A DNA stretch of 64,000 nucleotides from Strix aluco (GCF_031877795.1 NC_133933.1:25200029-25264028); one strand, 5' to 3'. Numbered from the stretch's first letter, positions 1-11,500 are shown. The notes: generated from the letters alone by a model not told the origin. Made by a program: numbers and translations.

Positions 1-342
1 ATAATCTGCTGCCCAAAGGCAGATGAAACACACTCCATTTACGTCAAGCCATTTGTTTGCTGCTATTACATATTCTCAAGACATTACTCTGTCTTCTGTC
101 TCCCCTTGCTAACATTTCCTATCGTTAGCTACAGAAAAAAGATTCCCACGAAAACAAAAGGCCTTATCAAAATATACGTTACGCTGGTAACTGAAGCCTT
201 AAATGTGCTAAATAGAAGCTAAATATACAAAGCATATCCACTAAGAAACAGTGTTAATATCACAGTTGGCAGGCGGGTGAAATATGTCTGCTGGCAAGAA
301 TGCATAAACCAGGTCACTAAGGATACAAAACAGGACACTTAC
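1..342. other. BROX intron, left window edge
   Basis: Intronic sequence downstream of the last BROX exon in view. It is AT-rich and unique-looking. I searched the minus strand for the next expected BRO1-domain exon and did not find it, so the remaining BROX exons lie beyond the left edge. Confidence 0.6.
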
Positions 343-432
343 CAGCTTTTTGGTAGAAGTTAGCTGTTTCATAAGCAAGAGCAGCTATTAGTCCTGGATT
401 GTGTTTCAGCTCAATAGCCCGAGCAATTGTCA
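343..432 (-). CDS. BROX: BROX coding exon, residues ~194-223
   Basis: 90 nt, phase 1 to phase 1. It encodes [20 protein letters not shown] and then ETANFYQKA. The acceptor is a T-rich tract ending in cag at 433-434 and the donor is a consensus gtaagt (337-342). It is the last BROX exon visible here. Confidence 0.95.
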
Positions 433-3400
433 CTGAAAAAAAAATTCCACACCACAATATTAAACTTTAATTGAAAATGTCACATCAAATCAGTAGAGGC
501 ATTTAGCATTTTAAAACGCCTGCATGAACAGAAAACAAGTATTCTACAGTCAAGCAAACTGCAGAATACAGATTGTTTCTTAGATAGAATGATTCCAAAT
601 TAACAGAAAAGCTGAAGGAAGGTTAGTCTGAAAACTAGCTAGTAAACAGAAGTTGCAAATATTTTAAAGTAAAGGAACTGGGAATTTATGTTAGATGACC
701 ATGGTGGTGAAGGGACTGCATGAAAGGAAAAAAGAGGGAGGAATGTCACACACAGTTCTTCCAAAGTGGTTACGTTTGTAGTATCAGACTGATTTTTGGC
801 ATTTTCTTCCTCTAATGGTAACCGAAGTTTCTTTAAAAGCAACCCACCCCACTAAGCCACGGTACGTCTGGAGGAGAAAAAAAAAATGGCATTGCTGCCA
901 AGCAGACTTCACAAGACATCCAAGTAACCCACAAAGACTGTCACTTCCCATCCCCAACAAATGTATATTTTAAGATACCTTCTTGAGCTTCAGCTTGGCA
1001 CTGTATGATGTAAGAGTCTATAAGTCGAGCTTCTAAATCTCTTCCTTTTTCTACAGGTGTAATCAATTTTGGAATGTGACTTTCCTAAGTACAAACAAGT
1101 CTCAAAGTTATTTTAGCTTTAATACCACTGCTACCAATGCAAAGCAAATCCCTCATTCCTAAATGGATGGGACACCAAGTGAAGGTCCCAAGACGGCTGG
1201 CTGCACTGTTGCATGTGCTACTGGGCAGACAGCCAGCCTACCCTTCCGCTGCCACAGGGAAAGAGTAGCAGGGATTGAGTGGCAGCACAACATATTAAGA
1301 CCCTTCTTTTTCCTGTATCACTCAGACAGTCTGGGGCACTTGTTTATTCTGTAACCTTGTCAGAAAAGCAAAGGCTTTTCTAAGACAAAAAGTCAAGTAC
1401 TTGGAGACAACTTAAAGAACAGACAGCAAAGACAGTTTTTCTACCTTCAAGTGTTTAAAAATCCCAGCTGCTATCTTCAGGCTTCTGTGAACGTCTTTTG
1501 CTTCATCTTCTGTTATACTAAGAATATAGAATAAATCAGCAAAATGTTAGTTAGAAAGGACCTCTAGGTGTCATTTAGTCCCACCTCCTGCTTTGGAGCA
1601 GGACTATCGACAACAGTAGATCAGGTCAGTTATGGCTTAGACTAGATGAATCTTGAATACTTCAAGAATGGAGTCCACTAACTCTCTAAAGTAACCTGTC
1701 CCGCTGCTGTGTTACCCTCATAGTAAAAAAGTTTCTTACAGGTCCAATCATGAATTAATCAAATAGAACTCACTTGAAAAAAGAAATATAAGGCCTTGTA
1801 GTGACTTTCAAGTAAAAGGTAACCTCTGTGCTAAAAGCCAAAGCTTTAGAAATATGTACAGCTAAAAGTCAGTAGAGCTGTGATTTTGAGAATCTCAATT
1901 CTGTACCTGGATATTTAGAGCAGGACTGGTGAAGAGTTTATTCACAACTGACCCTTCCTCTGTACCACAGTCACATGGTAGTAGTACACTTTGTTCACAG
2001 ATGCAAGAAGGGATTGAAGTGCACTTGGAAATTACAACACATGAAGGAAGGCCAACTGCCTCCTTGAACTCCTACTGTCTCAGCTGGACATGCACTGCAG
2101 CAGTCAAAACTCAGAACCTGCTAAGTTTTTTGGTGGAATATTGCTGCAATGGAATCACTAACAAAAGAAAAATACTTACTCTTCTTTTCCAGCGAGTCGT
2201 GATGCATATTTTGTGTACCACAGAGCTACATTAAATCCCATGGAAACCAGTTCAAACACTGCATCCTGCTGGGCACTGAAGACAGACAGACAAAACCCCC
2301 CAAACAAACCCCCAAACAATTTAATGCTTTCCATTTTGTTCTGACAAACTCTCTCTGCTGATAGATCACATAGCATAAGTCAACATTTCTCTCCATAAAA
2401 TATTTTTCATTTAAGAAGTCAACAATTTCCAACTCAAAACCTCCTACTTGCTGAACTGCTTAAAAGACACTTCAATTTTTACTTATTTCCTTTAAGAGCT
2501 CATAATTATAATTTCCCACATTCATATGCCTACCCTTCCCTTTTGGGAACTTTCATTTTAAAACAGTAACTTGATATTTGTTTAGCTTTGGGTGTGGCTG
2601 ACTTTTTTTTTTGTTTTTAAATTGCACATTTTGTGGAAAGCCTTGCTCTGGAATGTCTACTTTAAAGTTGTAGCTGCTAAGTTAGTAAGTCAAAGTCTAT
2701 TACATCTCCCTCAAATGAATGTTATTGCAAGTATTTATGTAACTGCAATTAAATGGCATATGCAAATAGCGGGAAATTTCAAAAACTAAAAACATGGTCT
2801 TTGAAAAGAATGAACTTGCAATCACAAGCTCAGTATAGCTTAGGAACTATTAAAGGTTAAAAAGAAAGGTGTGGGAGTGGGAAGAATAATGTTGGCACAA
2901 GTACAAGTGTGTATTACCATCAGAAAATTAGAAGAGAGTCCTAATCAACAGATTGTCTTCCAAGGGGCATAAAAGCTTTGAGGATGTCAAGCACTTCTTC
3001 TAAAGCCTGACAAATTCGTAAGCATCGTTATACAACACAATTATCTACAACAGCAGGAGACAACTGAATAATCCTGAAGGTTACAAACCTATACTCCTAC
3101 TTAAAACAGAAGCTTTGTTTGTACCGGGAGTACGTGTACTAGGAGCTTCAGAGGACAAGAACAAAGTCAGATGTTCAGCAACACTTGCACTTCAAAAAAC
3201 TCAGAAGATACTGGTCAGGCAATAGCGCCAAATGACAAAATTGTAAACTGTAGTAACCTATGTTATCATATTCAATTCACCAGTACTCTCGAGGTTCTTT
3301 GTACTGCTCTAGCCAACTGCAGATATAGTTTGTAGATCAATTAAGACACGACAGATCGTTCTACCATCATCATGCGTTATCATGCCTTTACATAAAGGCA

Positions 3401-6248
3401 ACACATGCTTCAGAACACCTAATAAAGTGCAGCAATTACCAAAACAACAAAGCAACAAGTTTTTGGAAACTACTTTGTGTTCAACATTTTGCTGTACTTC
3501 TAAGTTTTCCTTCAGACCTGTGCTGGCACACGTGCATATACACAACAGACCAGAAGAAAACAACTGCCTACCCTGTAATCATAAATGCATATGTACCTTG
3601 GAACTTGTCCTTGTAATGTGTCTGTCCACTTGAAATTCTGAATATATCTCAATTTGCATTCTTGGGAAGAATCATCCAGTGAAAGGATAAAACCTATAGA
3701 ATAAAAAAAAATGTACTGATGGACAATCTCAAAGTAAGAAACAGAAACAAGTAATGAAGGAATGGGGATCAATGAGAACACAGATATAGATAAAGGAATG
3801 TTTCTTGCAGTACCACTCAAAAACCTGTGTTAATTCCTGAGGCTTTTATTCCCCAATATCTTGAGAACAAGATGTACAAAAACCTGAACTGGCTACTACA
3901 AGAAACTCCTTGCCCAGCAGGTTACCAACTCAACCTTGTGAGTCTCGATTGCTCAAGGAAAACCTTGCAGATGTCTGCATGTCCTGTATGGTGACTAGCT
4001 GGTAGTTGGACTGACCCAGGTACAGGATGGCTGAGGCTGCTCAAGGTGAGTGACTGACTGTCCCTGCCAGTCACTCGAGAAATTCCAGGAAAAGCTGTCT
4101 GGTCAACAGGGAGAAGGAAAAGGGCTTGTAACCATGGACTCACCTAATCATCATCTCTTTTGTCTCCAGGGCTACAAGAAATTGTCTTTTTTTTTTATGT
4201 CCAGCAGCCCATAAAGCAGTGGTCAGCGGGATGAAGCTTATGCTATGGGATGTCCAAATCCTAGCATATGCTGGCCCAAGGAATTTTTCAGGAAGGACTA
4301 AGACTGGCCTTTGTCTGATCAAGTCTTACAGACTTCAAGAACCCAAGACTTGCAACAGCAGCTATTGAAGCTATAGCTCTAGATGCCGTCACATGTTTAT
4401 AAAGACAGAAAATACTTGTTCCTTTCATATGCAGAAGATTTTAGTGACCAAGCATGATACCTTCCTGAAGAAATTCTCCAAATCTTGTCTGCAGCAACAT
4501 GGACTGTTATTTTACCTTTATCTACAATGTCACATTAGCTTGCATCCTCCCAGGGACTGAGGGAACTAAACCCACTTGAGCTGCTTCACTTCCCACAGAC
4601 CGAAAGATCACAGTTTCCATGAATCAGCTGATTCCTGAAAACTCAGTCCTAAGAAACTTTTCTGAGCACCTGACTGCTAAGAGACAGTTATCAAAATATT
4701 ATCAAAATACTGTCAGGAGGAAGGTTTCAAGGAAATGCGTCATCATAGTTGACCATCTACTGAAAATGTAGCTACTATGCTAATGAGCACCTATATATAC
4801 ACCTAAGACAAGCAGCAGCCAAAGTGTGAACTTGCAACAAGTCTATTATCTAGCATTAGACAAACCAGAAGTTTACACCAAAGAGTGACTCCTACCAACT
4901 AATAGACTCAATTTATACTTAAGGAGCAATTCACCACAATCTAAGAGACAAATAAACATTTCCTCCTCCAGCAGGAAGCAGAATGAGGTTAAAAGCAAGA
5001 GGACAAGACTGCCAACACTCAGTACTGACAGGGTCACACAGGACACTGGAACTTGTAGAAAGGACCTGATGAGTATCCCTGACTGGTATAAAGCACAGAA
5101 CTCCTGAAGATACTCTCCTTCCTAAGAAGTACAAAGCTTCTTTACAGAAGATTAGCACAACACGTATTCTGAGAAGTGTCATTAAAATTCAAATCATATA
5201 CCTCTTGATGTATTGGCAGTATTGCCAATGAATATTCCTACCTTGCAAGAGTGAAAAGTACAAGTCAGTCGCGTTCTTCATCATTTCTGGATTACAACTT
5301 GAGTCTGTAAACAGCTCCAATAGTCGTGTTCGAGATAACCTCATATCACTGTATGGAGGGGAAAAAAAAGAAAAAACAAACCTAAAAAAATTCTACCCAG
5401 AAATGTACTATTGAGAAAGTACCCGCCCATGCATACCACCACCCTTTTGGCTAAGTGAAGCTAAGCATTCCATTCCATATCCGAAGGCATGGAAAGGCAC
5501 TTTATGAGGAAGATGCCAATAAATACAGAAAACCCTTCCTTTCTCTTCCGGATACATACGATTGTCTCTTTAGTTTAACGTACAATCGATTCTGGACAGA
5601 CAGCAATGGATAATCAGTACTCATTAGCAATCTATTGTTCTAACAGAGACTAAAATAACTATGCCTTTATCTACCAAGAGTTTGGGTACAGGGGGAGGGT
5701 AGGGAAGTAACAAGCAAGAACATTCTTCAGCATCTGAATGGGATGAGCATATGAAGAGACAAGAATAGATCTGCAAATTAAGCTGAGATCTCTTTTCATT
5801 ATATTCCTCTCTACAATAGAACATTCATGCCTTATTCACTTATGGAAATTACTTTAAGTAATCTTTTGCAGAAGAATGCACAGTCATCATAAAGACAATG
5901 AAATGTTTAGTCTTTTGCCTCTGCATTATTATAATAGGCCTTGCTATACACTCAGAGACTTGAAAACTGGATAATTCATTCTTTGTAACTAAATGTTCAG
6001 TGTTTTCAGTGTTATCAGTGTCTTATTGTCTCCCAGCCTACACATTTCTAGTCATCTTCAGAACAAAAATTGAAAAGTAACCATTACTTTTAAGGATGTC
6101 CTCCAAACTGTGAGAGACAGAGAGAAGTTAGTCACAAGTACACTTACTTGCAAACCTTTGCAGCAGCTGGAGTGGTAGCTACCCCATAAAAATTAAATGA
6201 AACGGGAGCTGTAGCCTTCAAAGGGTTGCGATGAAACCAGTGGGTCAT
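343..6248 (-). CDS. BROX: BROX, BRO1 domain and CAAX motif protein (5' part, seven coding exons)
   Basis: Partial gene, residues 1 to about 223 of a protein I recall as about 411 aa. Joined minus-strand exons are 6148-6248, 5242-5348, 3597-3693, 2180-2275, 1445-1517, 979-1084 and 343-432; every phase matches its neighbour with no stop. The translation starts [19 protein letters not shown] and contains [16 protein letters not shown] and [15 protein letters not shown], hallmarks of BROX. Family knowledge: the BRO1 fold is a boomerang-shaped helical domain that binds the C-terminal helix of CHMP4 (ESCRT-III). A C-terminal CAAX box is farnesylated and holds the protein on membranes, including the nuclear envelope. 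That CAAX end is outside this window. The start is chosen because the ATG has A at -3 and its exon begins only 30 nt upstream with a good acceptor. It is transcribed head-to-head with AIDA from a shared CpG island. Confidence 0.96.
979..1084 (-). CDS. BROX: BROX coding exon, residues ~159-193
   Basis: 106 nt, begins in phase 0 ([20 protein letters not shown]) and ends with one base of the next codon. The donor is gtatct, superficially like a U12 donor, but no U12 branch point was seen near the next exon. Confidence 0.95.
1445..1517 (-). CDS. BROX: BROX coding exon, residues ~134-158
   Basis: 73 nt. It completes a split Asp codon and encodes [20 protein letters not shown] then KHLK, ending in phase 0 with donor gtagaa. 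Confidence 0.95.
1550..1745 (-). repeat. CR1 LINE 3' fragment, old copy
   Basis: The plus strand reads like the reverse complement of a CR1 3' end: a 'gaaaggacctctaggtgtca' start, then 'cctgctttggagcagg', 'tagatcaggt' and 'aatggagtccactaactctct'. Many substitutions indicate an old copy. It lies in the BROX intron between 1517 and 2180, and its sense strand is the same as BROX. Confidence 0.75.
2180..2275 (-). CDS. BROX: BROX coding exon, residues ~102-133
   Basis: 96 nt. It completes a split Ser codon and encodes [20 protein letters not shown] followed by [11 protein letters not shown]. Acceptor ttcag, donor gtaagt (2174-2179). Confidence 0.96.
3597..3693 (-). CDS. BROX: BROX coding exon, residues ~70-101
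   Basis: 97 nt, encoding [20 protein letters not shown] then [11 protein letters not shown], a very conserved BROX stretch. Acceptor ctatag, donor gtacat. Confidence 0.96.
5242..5348 (-). CDS. BROX: BROX coding exon, residues ~34-69
   Basis: 107 nt, encoding [20 protein letters not shown] then [15 protein letters not shown]. Acceptor atacag, donor gtagga. Confidence 0.96.
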
Positions 6249-6278
6249 TTTCTTTCTGTAGTGTTGTTTACGCCAAAT
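6148..6278 (-). CDS. BROX: BROX start-codon exon (coding 6148-6248)
   Basis: The exon begins after a 'ctttag' acceptor at 6279-6280, has 30 nt of 5' UTR, then ATG at 6248-6246. It encodes residues 1-33, [19 protein letters not shown] then [14 protein letters not shown], and ends with two bases of Asn34. Donor gtaagt. At least one noncoding first exon must lie upstream in the CpG island. Confidence 0.95.
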
Positions 6279-6924
6279 CTAAAGTGTGGAAAGAAATTAC
6301 TATCTGCAGGAACGGGTACAACTGAGATGCTAGATATGTTGTGCTCCTCAGCTCACAAAAATATATTCCAAATGTAAACAATTAGGAAAGAAATTAATTT
6401 GTGAAGTTGTATATAATTACACAGAGGAAATTTTTTTCCATTTGAAACACTAAGCTTGCATACACCTTGTCTTCATCATCTGTATGCTTAGTTTGAGAAT
6501 TTCACTCTCTTGAAATACTTATGCTTTCTGAAGCAACTATTTTAAGTTGGGCAAAAAACCTATAACCTACTTTGCTCTGTATTACTGCATACTTTCTTAC
6601 TCAAAAAACTCCACATTTGTTACCTCTGGCATAAAGCTGAATATTTCCCATGTAATTTACAGGTATATCTCAATTCACTGAGGTCATGATATTGTGTCTG
6701 GTCAATCTATTAGTAGCTTTTATTGAGGCACCATTGATATAGATGAAATTGCAATTACATAATAACACTTGCTGAAAACATGGATATATTTACATACATG
6801 TAACAGACCTGAAAGTTTGGAAGAGGAGGGCTAAAATAGACCATTTTTCTTCTTTTACCACAATTTCAACAAACATATATAACATAAGCATTCCAACGAG
6901 CTTTCAACAGCAGCGCACCATAAT

Positions 6925-7165
6925 GGGCACACGTTGAAACAAGGGAGGTCTGTACTGGATAAAAGGAGAAACTTCTTCACTGTGAGGACAGTGAAAGAGA
7001 GGAACAAGTTGTCCAAAGAGCTTGTGTGCTCTCTATCCTCAAGGGCTTTCAAGACCTCACCGGACAAAGCCCTGAGCCACCTGGTCTGACCTCAGAACTG
7101 ACCCTGCTCTAAGCAGGACGTTGGCCTAAAGATGCCCCAAGACCTCTATCACTTTATGATCCATA
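6925..7165 (+). repeat. CR1 LINE 3' fragment, plus-sense
   Basis: It reads in CR1 sense: 'ggataaaaggagaaacttct' with 'tcactgtgaggacagtgaaa', then 'ggacaaagccctgagccacc', 'tggtctgacc' and 'cctgctctaagcagga'. It ends in 'tctatcactttatgatcc', which resembles the CR1 terminal octamer region. It sits in the BROX 5' intron just outside the CpG island, antisense to BROX. Confidence 0.85.
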
Positions 7166-7939
7166 TTTGAATCTCCAAGTTCATCGTTATAAAACACTTC
7201 GCAGCTTTGCTGAAAAAAAGCAGATCTGCCAAGCAGCGCCCCCCTGCCACCCTCCAGGTCTTCCTGAGCGAACAGGTGACTTGTTTATCCTGTCAGCACC
7301 TACCGCGACATCTTCACCCACCTGCGCCGCGGTCTGCTCAGCGGAGACGTGCTGTCACACGGCTCGGCCGCACCCAAGCTAGGGCACAGTTTGACAGGCA
7401 CTTCACAAAAGGATCTTCCGTGTCCAAACCGCCTTTACCCCCCGCACCCGGCAGAGCACTGCGCGATTTGCCCGGCGGGGGCCCACCCGGTGCCGACCGC
7501 CTCAGGCCCGCGCCGCCGCCTCGCCGAAGCCCGCCGCGGGGCCAGCGGCCCGCACCGACCGACACCCGCCCCGGCGTCTGGCCCTTTTCACAGCGGTGCC
7601 GCCCGGCTCCCCAAGCCCGCCGACACCAGCGAGGCGGGCACAGGCAGCCCTCACAGGCACCGGGGCCCTCCCGGTAACAACCCGCCGCCCGCCGCCGCTT
7701 CCGCCCGGCCCTGCCCCGGTTCCCGGCGGCGCGTCACACACCCGCCGCCGCAGGCAGCGCCAGCGGAGAGCCGATAGCATCGTCCCGCGCGGTACGGCAG
7801 GCAGACCGCATCGATCCCGCCGGTTATCCCCCCCCCTCTCCCGTGCCCCCAGGCCCCCGGCCCCGCCGCCAGCCCCGCGGCTGAGGTCTCCCCCGGGCGC
7901 AGCCGCCGGAGACACAGCTAGGCCCCGCAGTCGTCCCCA

Positions 7940-7960
7940 CCCCCCCCCCCCCCCCCCCCC
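7940..7960. repeat. C21 homopolymer in the shared promoter island
   Basis: An uninterrupted run of 21 C on the plus strand, therefore G21 on the BROX sense strand. It lies about 100 nt past the likely BROX exon 1 donor. Such runs are length-unstable and error-prone in sequencing, so the exact count is uncertain. Confidence 0.9.
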
Positions 7961-8065
7961 GCCGCAAACAGAGGCGGGAGCGAGAGGACCGCGGCCCAGC
8001 GGCAGCACCGGCCCTTCCAGACGGGTGACCTACCTACGGCGCTGCACAGAGGCGGCGGGGCTTAC

Positions 8066-8240
8066 CGGGGGCAGCCTCCCGCGGCGGCACGGCCGGGAGC
8101 GGAGCGGAGGAGAAGGGAAGAGCGGAGCGGTCCCCACCCGGGCGCCGCCACCGAGACCCAGCTGGGAGGGCGGGCTCCCCCGGGCGCCACGTGACCGCCG
8201 CCATGACACATACCGAGGCGGAAGTGGCAGTTTCCCCACC
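8066..8240 (-). other. BROX: Candidate BROX noncoding first exon
   Basis: BROX needs an upstream exon because its ATG exon starts with an acceptor. On the minus strand a strong donor gtaagc occupies 8060-8065, which would end a first exon at 8066. Weaker gtaggt donors lie at 8032-8037 and 8028-8033. The 5' end near 8240 is only a guess from the ETS-like site. Confidence 0.4.
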
Positions 8241-8364
8241 CCCAAGCCGCAGGCGGGTGCCGCCGCCTCGGTAGCGATGGCGCGGGCGGGCGCGGCCGGC
8301 GCAGCCTATCTCGCTGGGCGGCGCTGGCGGGAGGCGCTCGCCGCGTTTGGTTGTCGCGGCGGCT

Positions 8365-8382
8365 GGGCTGGGCTGGGCTGGG
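8365..8382 (+). promoter_or_regulatory. AIDA: Perfect G-quadruplex motif upstream of the AIDA start
   Basis: Four GGG tracts separated by CT dinucleotides, on the AIDA sense strand about 100 nt before its ATG. If transcription starts upstream, this would be an RNA quadruplex in the 5' UTR. Confidence 0.8.
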
Positions 8383-8403
8383 CCGGCGGTGGGCGCGGGG
8401 CTG

Positions 8404-8437
8404 GCGGGAGCGGCTGCCCGGCGGGAGCGGCTGCCCG
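8404..8437 (+). repeat. 17-bp tandem duplication in the AIDA leader
   Basis: Two exact head-to-tail copies of a 17-mer (8404-8420 and 8421-8437) beginning gcgggagcgg, followed by the first three bases of a third copy. It lies between the G-quadruplex motif and the upstream ORF. Confidence 0.9.
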
Positions 8438-8463
8438 GCGCGGTGCCCCGGCCCGGGGTGAGC

Positions 8464-8475
8464 ATGGTGCCCTAG
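8464..8475 (+). promoter_or_regulatory. AIDA: Minimal upstream ORF (M-V-P-stop) in the AIDA 5' UTR
   Basis: ATG GTG CCC TAG, ending 10 nt before the AIDA ATG at 8486. Its context (A at 8461, G after the ATG) is at least as good as that of the main start, so it could lower main-frame initiation or require reinitiation. It is real only if the mRNA starts upstream of 8464. Confidence 0.65.
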
Positions 8476-8485
8476 TGCTGGGGCT

Positions 8486-8595
8486 ATGTCGGAGGCGGCC
8501 CGGAGCCTCCTGCAGCGCTGGGGCGCCAGCTTCAGGAAGGGCACCGACTTCGACTCCTGGGGGCAGCTAGTGGAGGCGATCGACGAGTACCAGAT
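8486..8595 (+). CDS. AIDA: AIDA exon 1, residues 1-36
   Basis: Start codon exon ending in [14 protein letters not shown] plus two bases of Ile37. Donor gtgagt. The ATG has G at -3. It is the only frame that continues into the downstream AIDA exons. Confidence 0.97.
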
Positions 8596-11500
8596 GTGAG
8601 TGCGGGGGTGGGCGGCTCCCGCCGCTGCCCCGCCGGTCCCCGGCACGGCCCCGCAGAGCCCCGGGCGAGAGGCCGGGGGGAGGGAGAGAGCGGCCCCCGG
8701 GCGGGGCAGGGCAGGGCAGCGCGGGGGGGGTGGGGGACACCCGCTGGGCCTAGGCCGCGGCCCCCCTCACCCCTCAGGCCCCTCCGGCGGGTCCCATGCC
8801 GTTATATAAGGCGTGGGGCCGTGGGTCGGGGCGTCCCCTGAGGCGAGGCGGGGCGGGGGGGTCGCCCGAAGCCGCCGGGAGCCGCCCCACCGATATCGCC
8901 CGTCGGTGGCGGGTGCTCGGCCGGGCGCTGCCCCCCGCGCCGGGGTGCTCGGCGGGAGCCGGCCCGTTCTTCGGCGAGGGTGGCAGCCGGCTGGCGTGGA
9001 GCCGCGGGGCCCCCCAGGCGTGGGCCGTCGAGGCACCGGTGCGCCGGGATACCTCCATCCCGTCGCTCTGTCCCCCGGTCACCATGTTTGTGGGAAAGGG
9101 GGGACCCGGCTGAGGCAAAGGGGCTGCCGAAGCATCAGCCTTACCTCAACAAAAACCCCGGACAACTCATCAGGGTGGGAACTGGTCCGTCGCGTGCTTG
9201 TGTGTTTCACCCCTGATGAAACCCGGGTGGGAGAGTGGGGAACCTGGCAGGCCCAGTAAGACTGGCTTGCACTGGGTGGGACCGCACCACCCCTGAATCC
9301 TCTGGTATCAGAAGAGTATTGGCACTGTAGGGCACTGCTGATGGTAGCCTTAGAAACACACCTGGTAGCTTTAGTCAAGTGCTCTCCTCTGCTGCTCTGG
9401 TCACCATGAAGATGCAAGTTATTTCCTTGTGATCTGAGTATTGCAGGCTAAGTTTCTTATGGTGAATTTTCTGGAAGAAGTCCTGAGAGTTTGCACTCGT
9501 TTCCCGAAAGTCAGATGAAGAGATGCTCTCCGAGATCTTGTAACACTGTTCGGGACTATTCAAGTTATGAGCTGTAACTGCGTCGACTACCAGTTCAGTT
9601 GCCATCCAGAGTAACTAGACTGCTGGCCACATACAGCATAGTCATGAGATACTATAATCTCATCATTTCATTCACTCTCCAGACAGGATGATGCAAGTTT
9701 AGTTATTTGCAGTTTGCTGATGGTCTTCAGAGCAGGGTAAGCTGTTACTACAAACCTTGGCACAGATGTGAAAAGAAGTTTTCTTCCAGATCTGTGTCTC
9801 GGAAGAAAAAAAAAATCATCGGAAAGTAAAAGAAGATATTTTTAATAACTGTCCTTATGTGGACATCTACGAGGCGGCCAGTAGAATCTTAATGCTTTAA
9901 ACTGTCTTGGCAGTCTCAGCAGTCAGTTTCGTGTAACAACATTTCTTCAGAATGAAAAGTCTTCAGGCTTCTCATTCTGAGCTCACTTCATTGAGAAGTA
10001 AGGTCACTAAACATTTGCAGACAGTCCAATTTGAGAGTTGAAGTATAACTTTTGTTCCCTTCCTCCCAGCATCACTTGTGTCTGATGAGAACTGAGGTGA
10101 TTTCCACCCCCTTGCATTCATCTGACTTTGGAGCAGTGTGATATCTTTGTAAGAAAGCTGCTCTTGGGTAGTAGTATTGTAAGCTGCTCTTACAAGCCTT
10201 ATCAGTGAGTAGTCATCAGTAGATGAACTCAGTGGTTCCAGGAGGGAGAAGAAACGGGAGAGAAGATCAAAGGATTACAGGGAGGTATTTCCTAGGGAGG
10301 AGGAGAAACTTTCTGGTGTGCATATCTCCTTCTTGTAGATATAGCAGGTAAAGTAATAACACTTTCAATCTATAGGGTAGAAGTTGTGAATAAGAAGCAC
10401 ATACTCACCTGTAGCTCTGGAGAGACACACAGCATGGCTTTGTGCTGTTGCCCTCTCAAATGGCAACCTGAGATGGGATGAAAAGTGTGTTGCTGCAGTT
10501 GGCCAGGTGCTGCTGACGTTGGCAAGCTCTGTACTGACCAACACAGGGAGGCTGGGCAAGCTGGTTACGGTGAGTTTGCTGACACTGAGAAAGACTTTCA
10601 CAAATCTAAGCTAGTTCAGTCTGTGGATTTAGTGGCTACTGATGTAAAACACAATTATTTGCCTCCTGTGTCCAGAGGGACCTATGTCTGCTCAGGTCTT
10701 TATGTTACTCCTGGAAGTGTGGGAGGGTTGGTGCAAAGATTGGCCCTTGTTCATTCAGGGGCTTACTTGCTCAGGAGCCCTCTGAGCTGTTGGCAGTGCC
10801 TTCTCTCTTGGATGTCTCTGCAGAACTTGGTCTGATACAACTTTGAACAAGCTGCAAGTGGGATGCCAGATGCGTTTATTTGGATTAGGGTTTTTTTTTT
10901 GTATTAGTGACAAATGGAAAGAGGGTTGTGATGCTTGCAGAAATGTTAATACTGTCATGCTGCCTGTTGTGGGTGGCATACTGCTGCTATGGTGATCTGT
11001 TTTCTTTAATTGTTACTTTTAAATGCCCTTTATGTCCTGTGTGTCATATCAGCAGGGTGGTAGGGAAGGAGTGTACATTTGGGTTCAAGTTTCTTGTCTC
11101 TGCTGCCATCTTTGCCCCTTTATGAAAGGGGACAACACCACTGAGTTGGGCAGTTCCCTTCTCCTGTTTGGTTGTGTTTTCGCTGGTGATAGTTAAAAAC
11201 TACAGTGGCCTCGTCCTTGTGTCTTTTAAGAGAGCTTATTTTTAGGAAAAGCAAATAAATGAGTTCTGATTTTTGTTTCTGACACAGCTGTTGATGGTAA
11301 TCTGTTCTGGTGTATGCATCTTGGTGTCTGTATTTTAACACATGCACACACACCCCCACCCGAAAACCAGGCTATTCCCCACTGCAGTGGTGGTGAGATG
11401 CTGAATCCCTTTAACAATGCAAACTTGTGAGGTGCCAGATGGAAGAATATTGCAATGCCCTGAGTGCTGCTGCTGTCCCCCCCCTCCCCCTCTGCTTTTT

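Larger units (their letters stand above)
433..6147 (-). other. BROX: BROX introns within the coding region
   Basis: Introns are 433-978, 1085-1444, 1518-2179, 2276-3596, 3694-5241 and 5349-6147. Apart from the CR1 relic at 1550-1745 I recognise no repeat family, RNA gene or further exon in them. Confidence 0.7.
7300..9200. promoter_or_regulatory. CpG island, bidirectional BROX/AIDA promoter
   Basis: Very GC-rich, CpG-dense stretch between the BROX start-codon exon (minus) and the AIDA first coding exon (plus). Candidate elements near the centre are an E-box CACGTGAC at 8188-8195, a GCCGCCAT YY1-like site just after it, and an ETS-like GCGGAAGTG at 8218-8226. This set is typical of TATA-less housekeeping divergent promoters. 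The transcription starts are not determinable from sequence alone; the elements suggest roughly 8.1-8.3 kb. Confidence 0.85.

Noticed and set aside
433-984. Possible U12-type intron in BROX (donor gtatct after exon 979-1084)
   Set aside because: No TTCCTTAAC-like branch point near the acceptor at 433; the acceptor has an ordinary T-tract plus cag, so a normal U2 intron fits.
7502-8646. Long open frames (168-324 codons) on both strands of the BROX/AIDA CpG island
   Set aside because: GC-rich DNA has few stop codons; the translations are Ala/Gly/Pro/Arg-rich with no domain, and they overlap each other on opposite strands.
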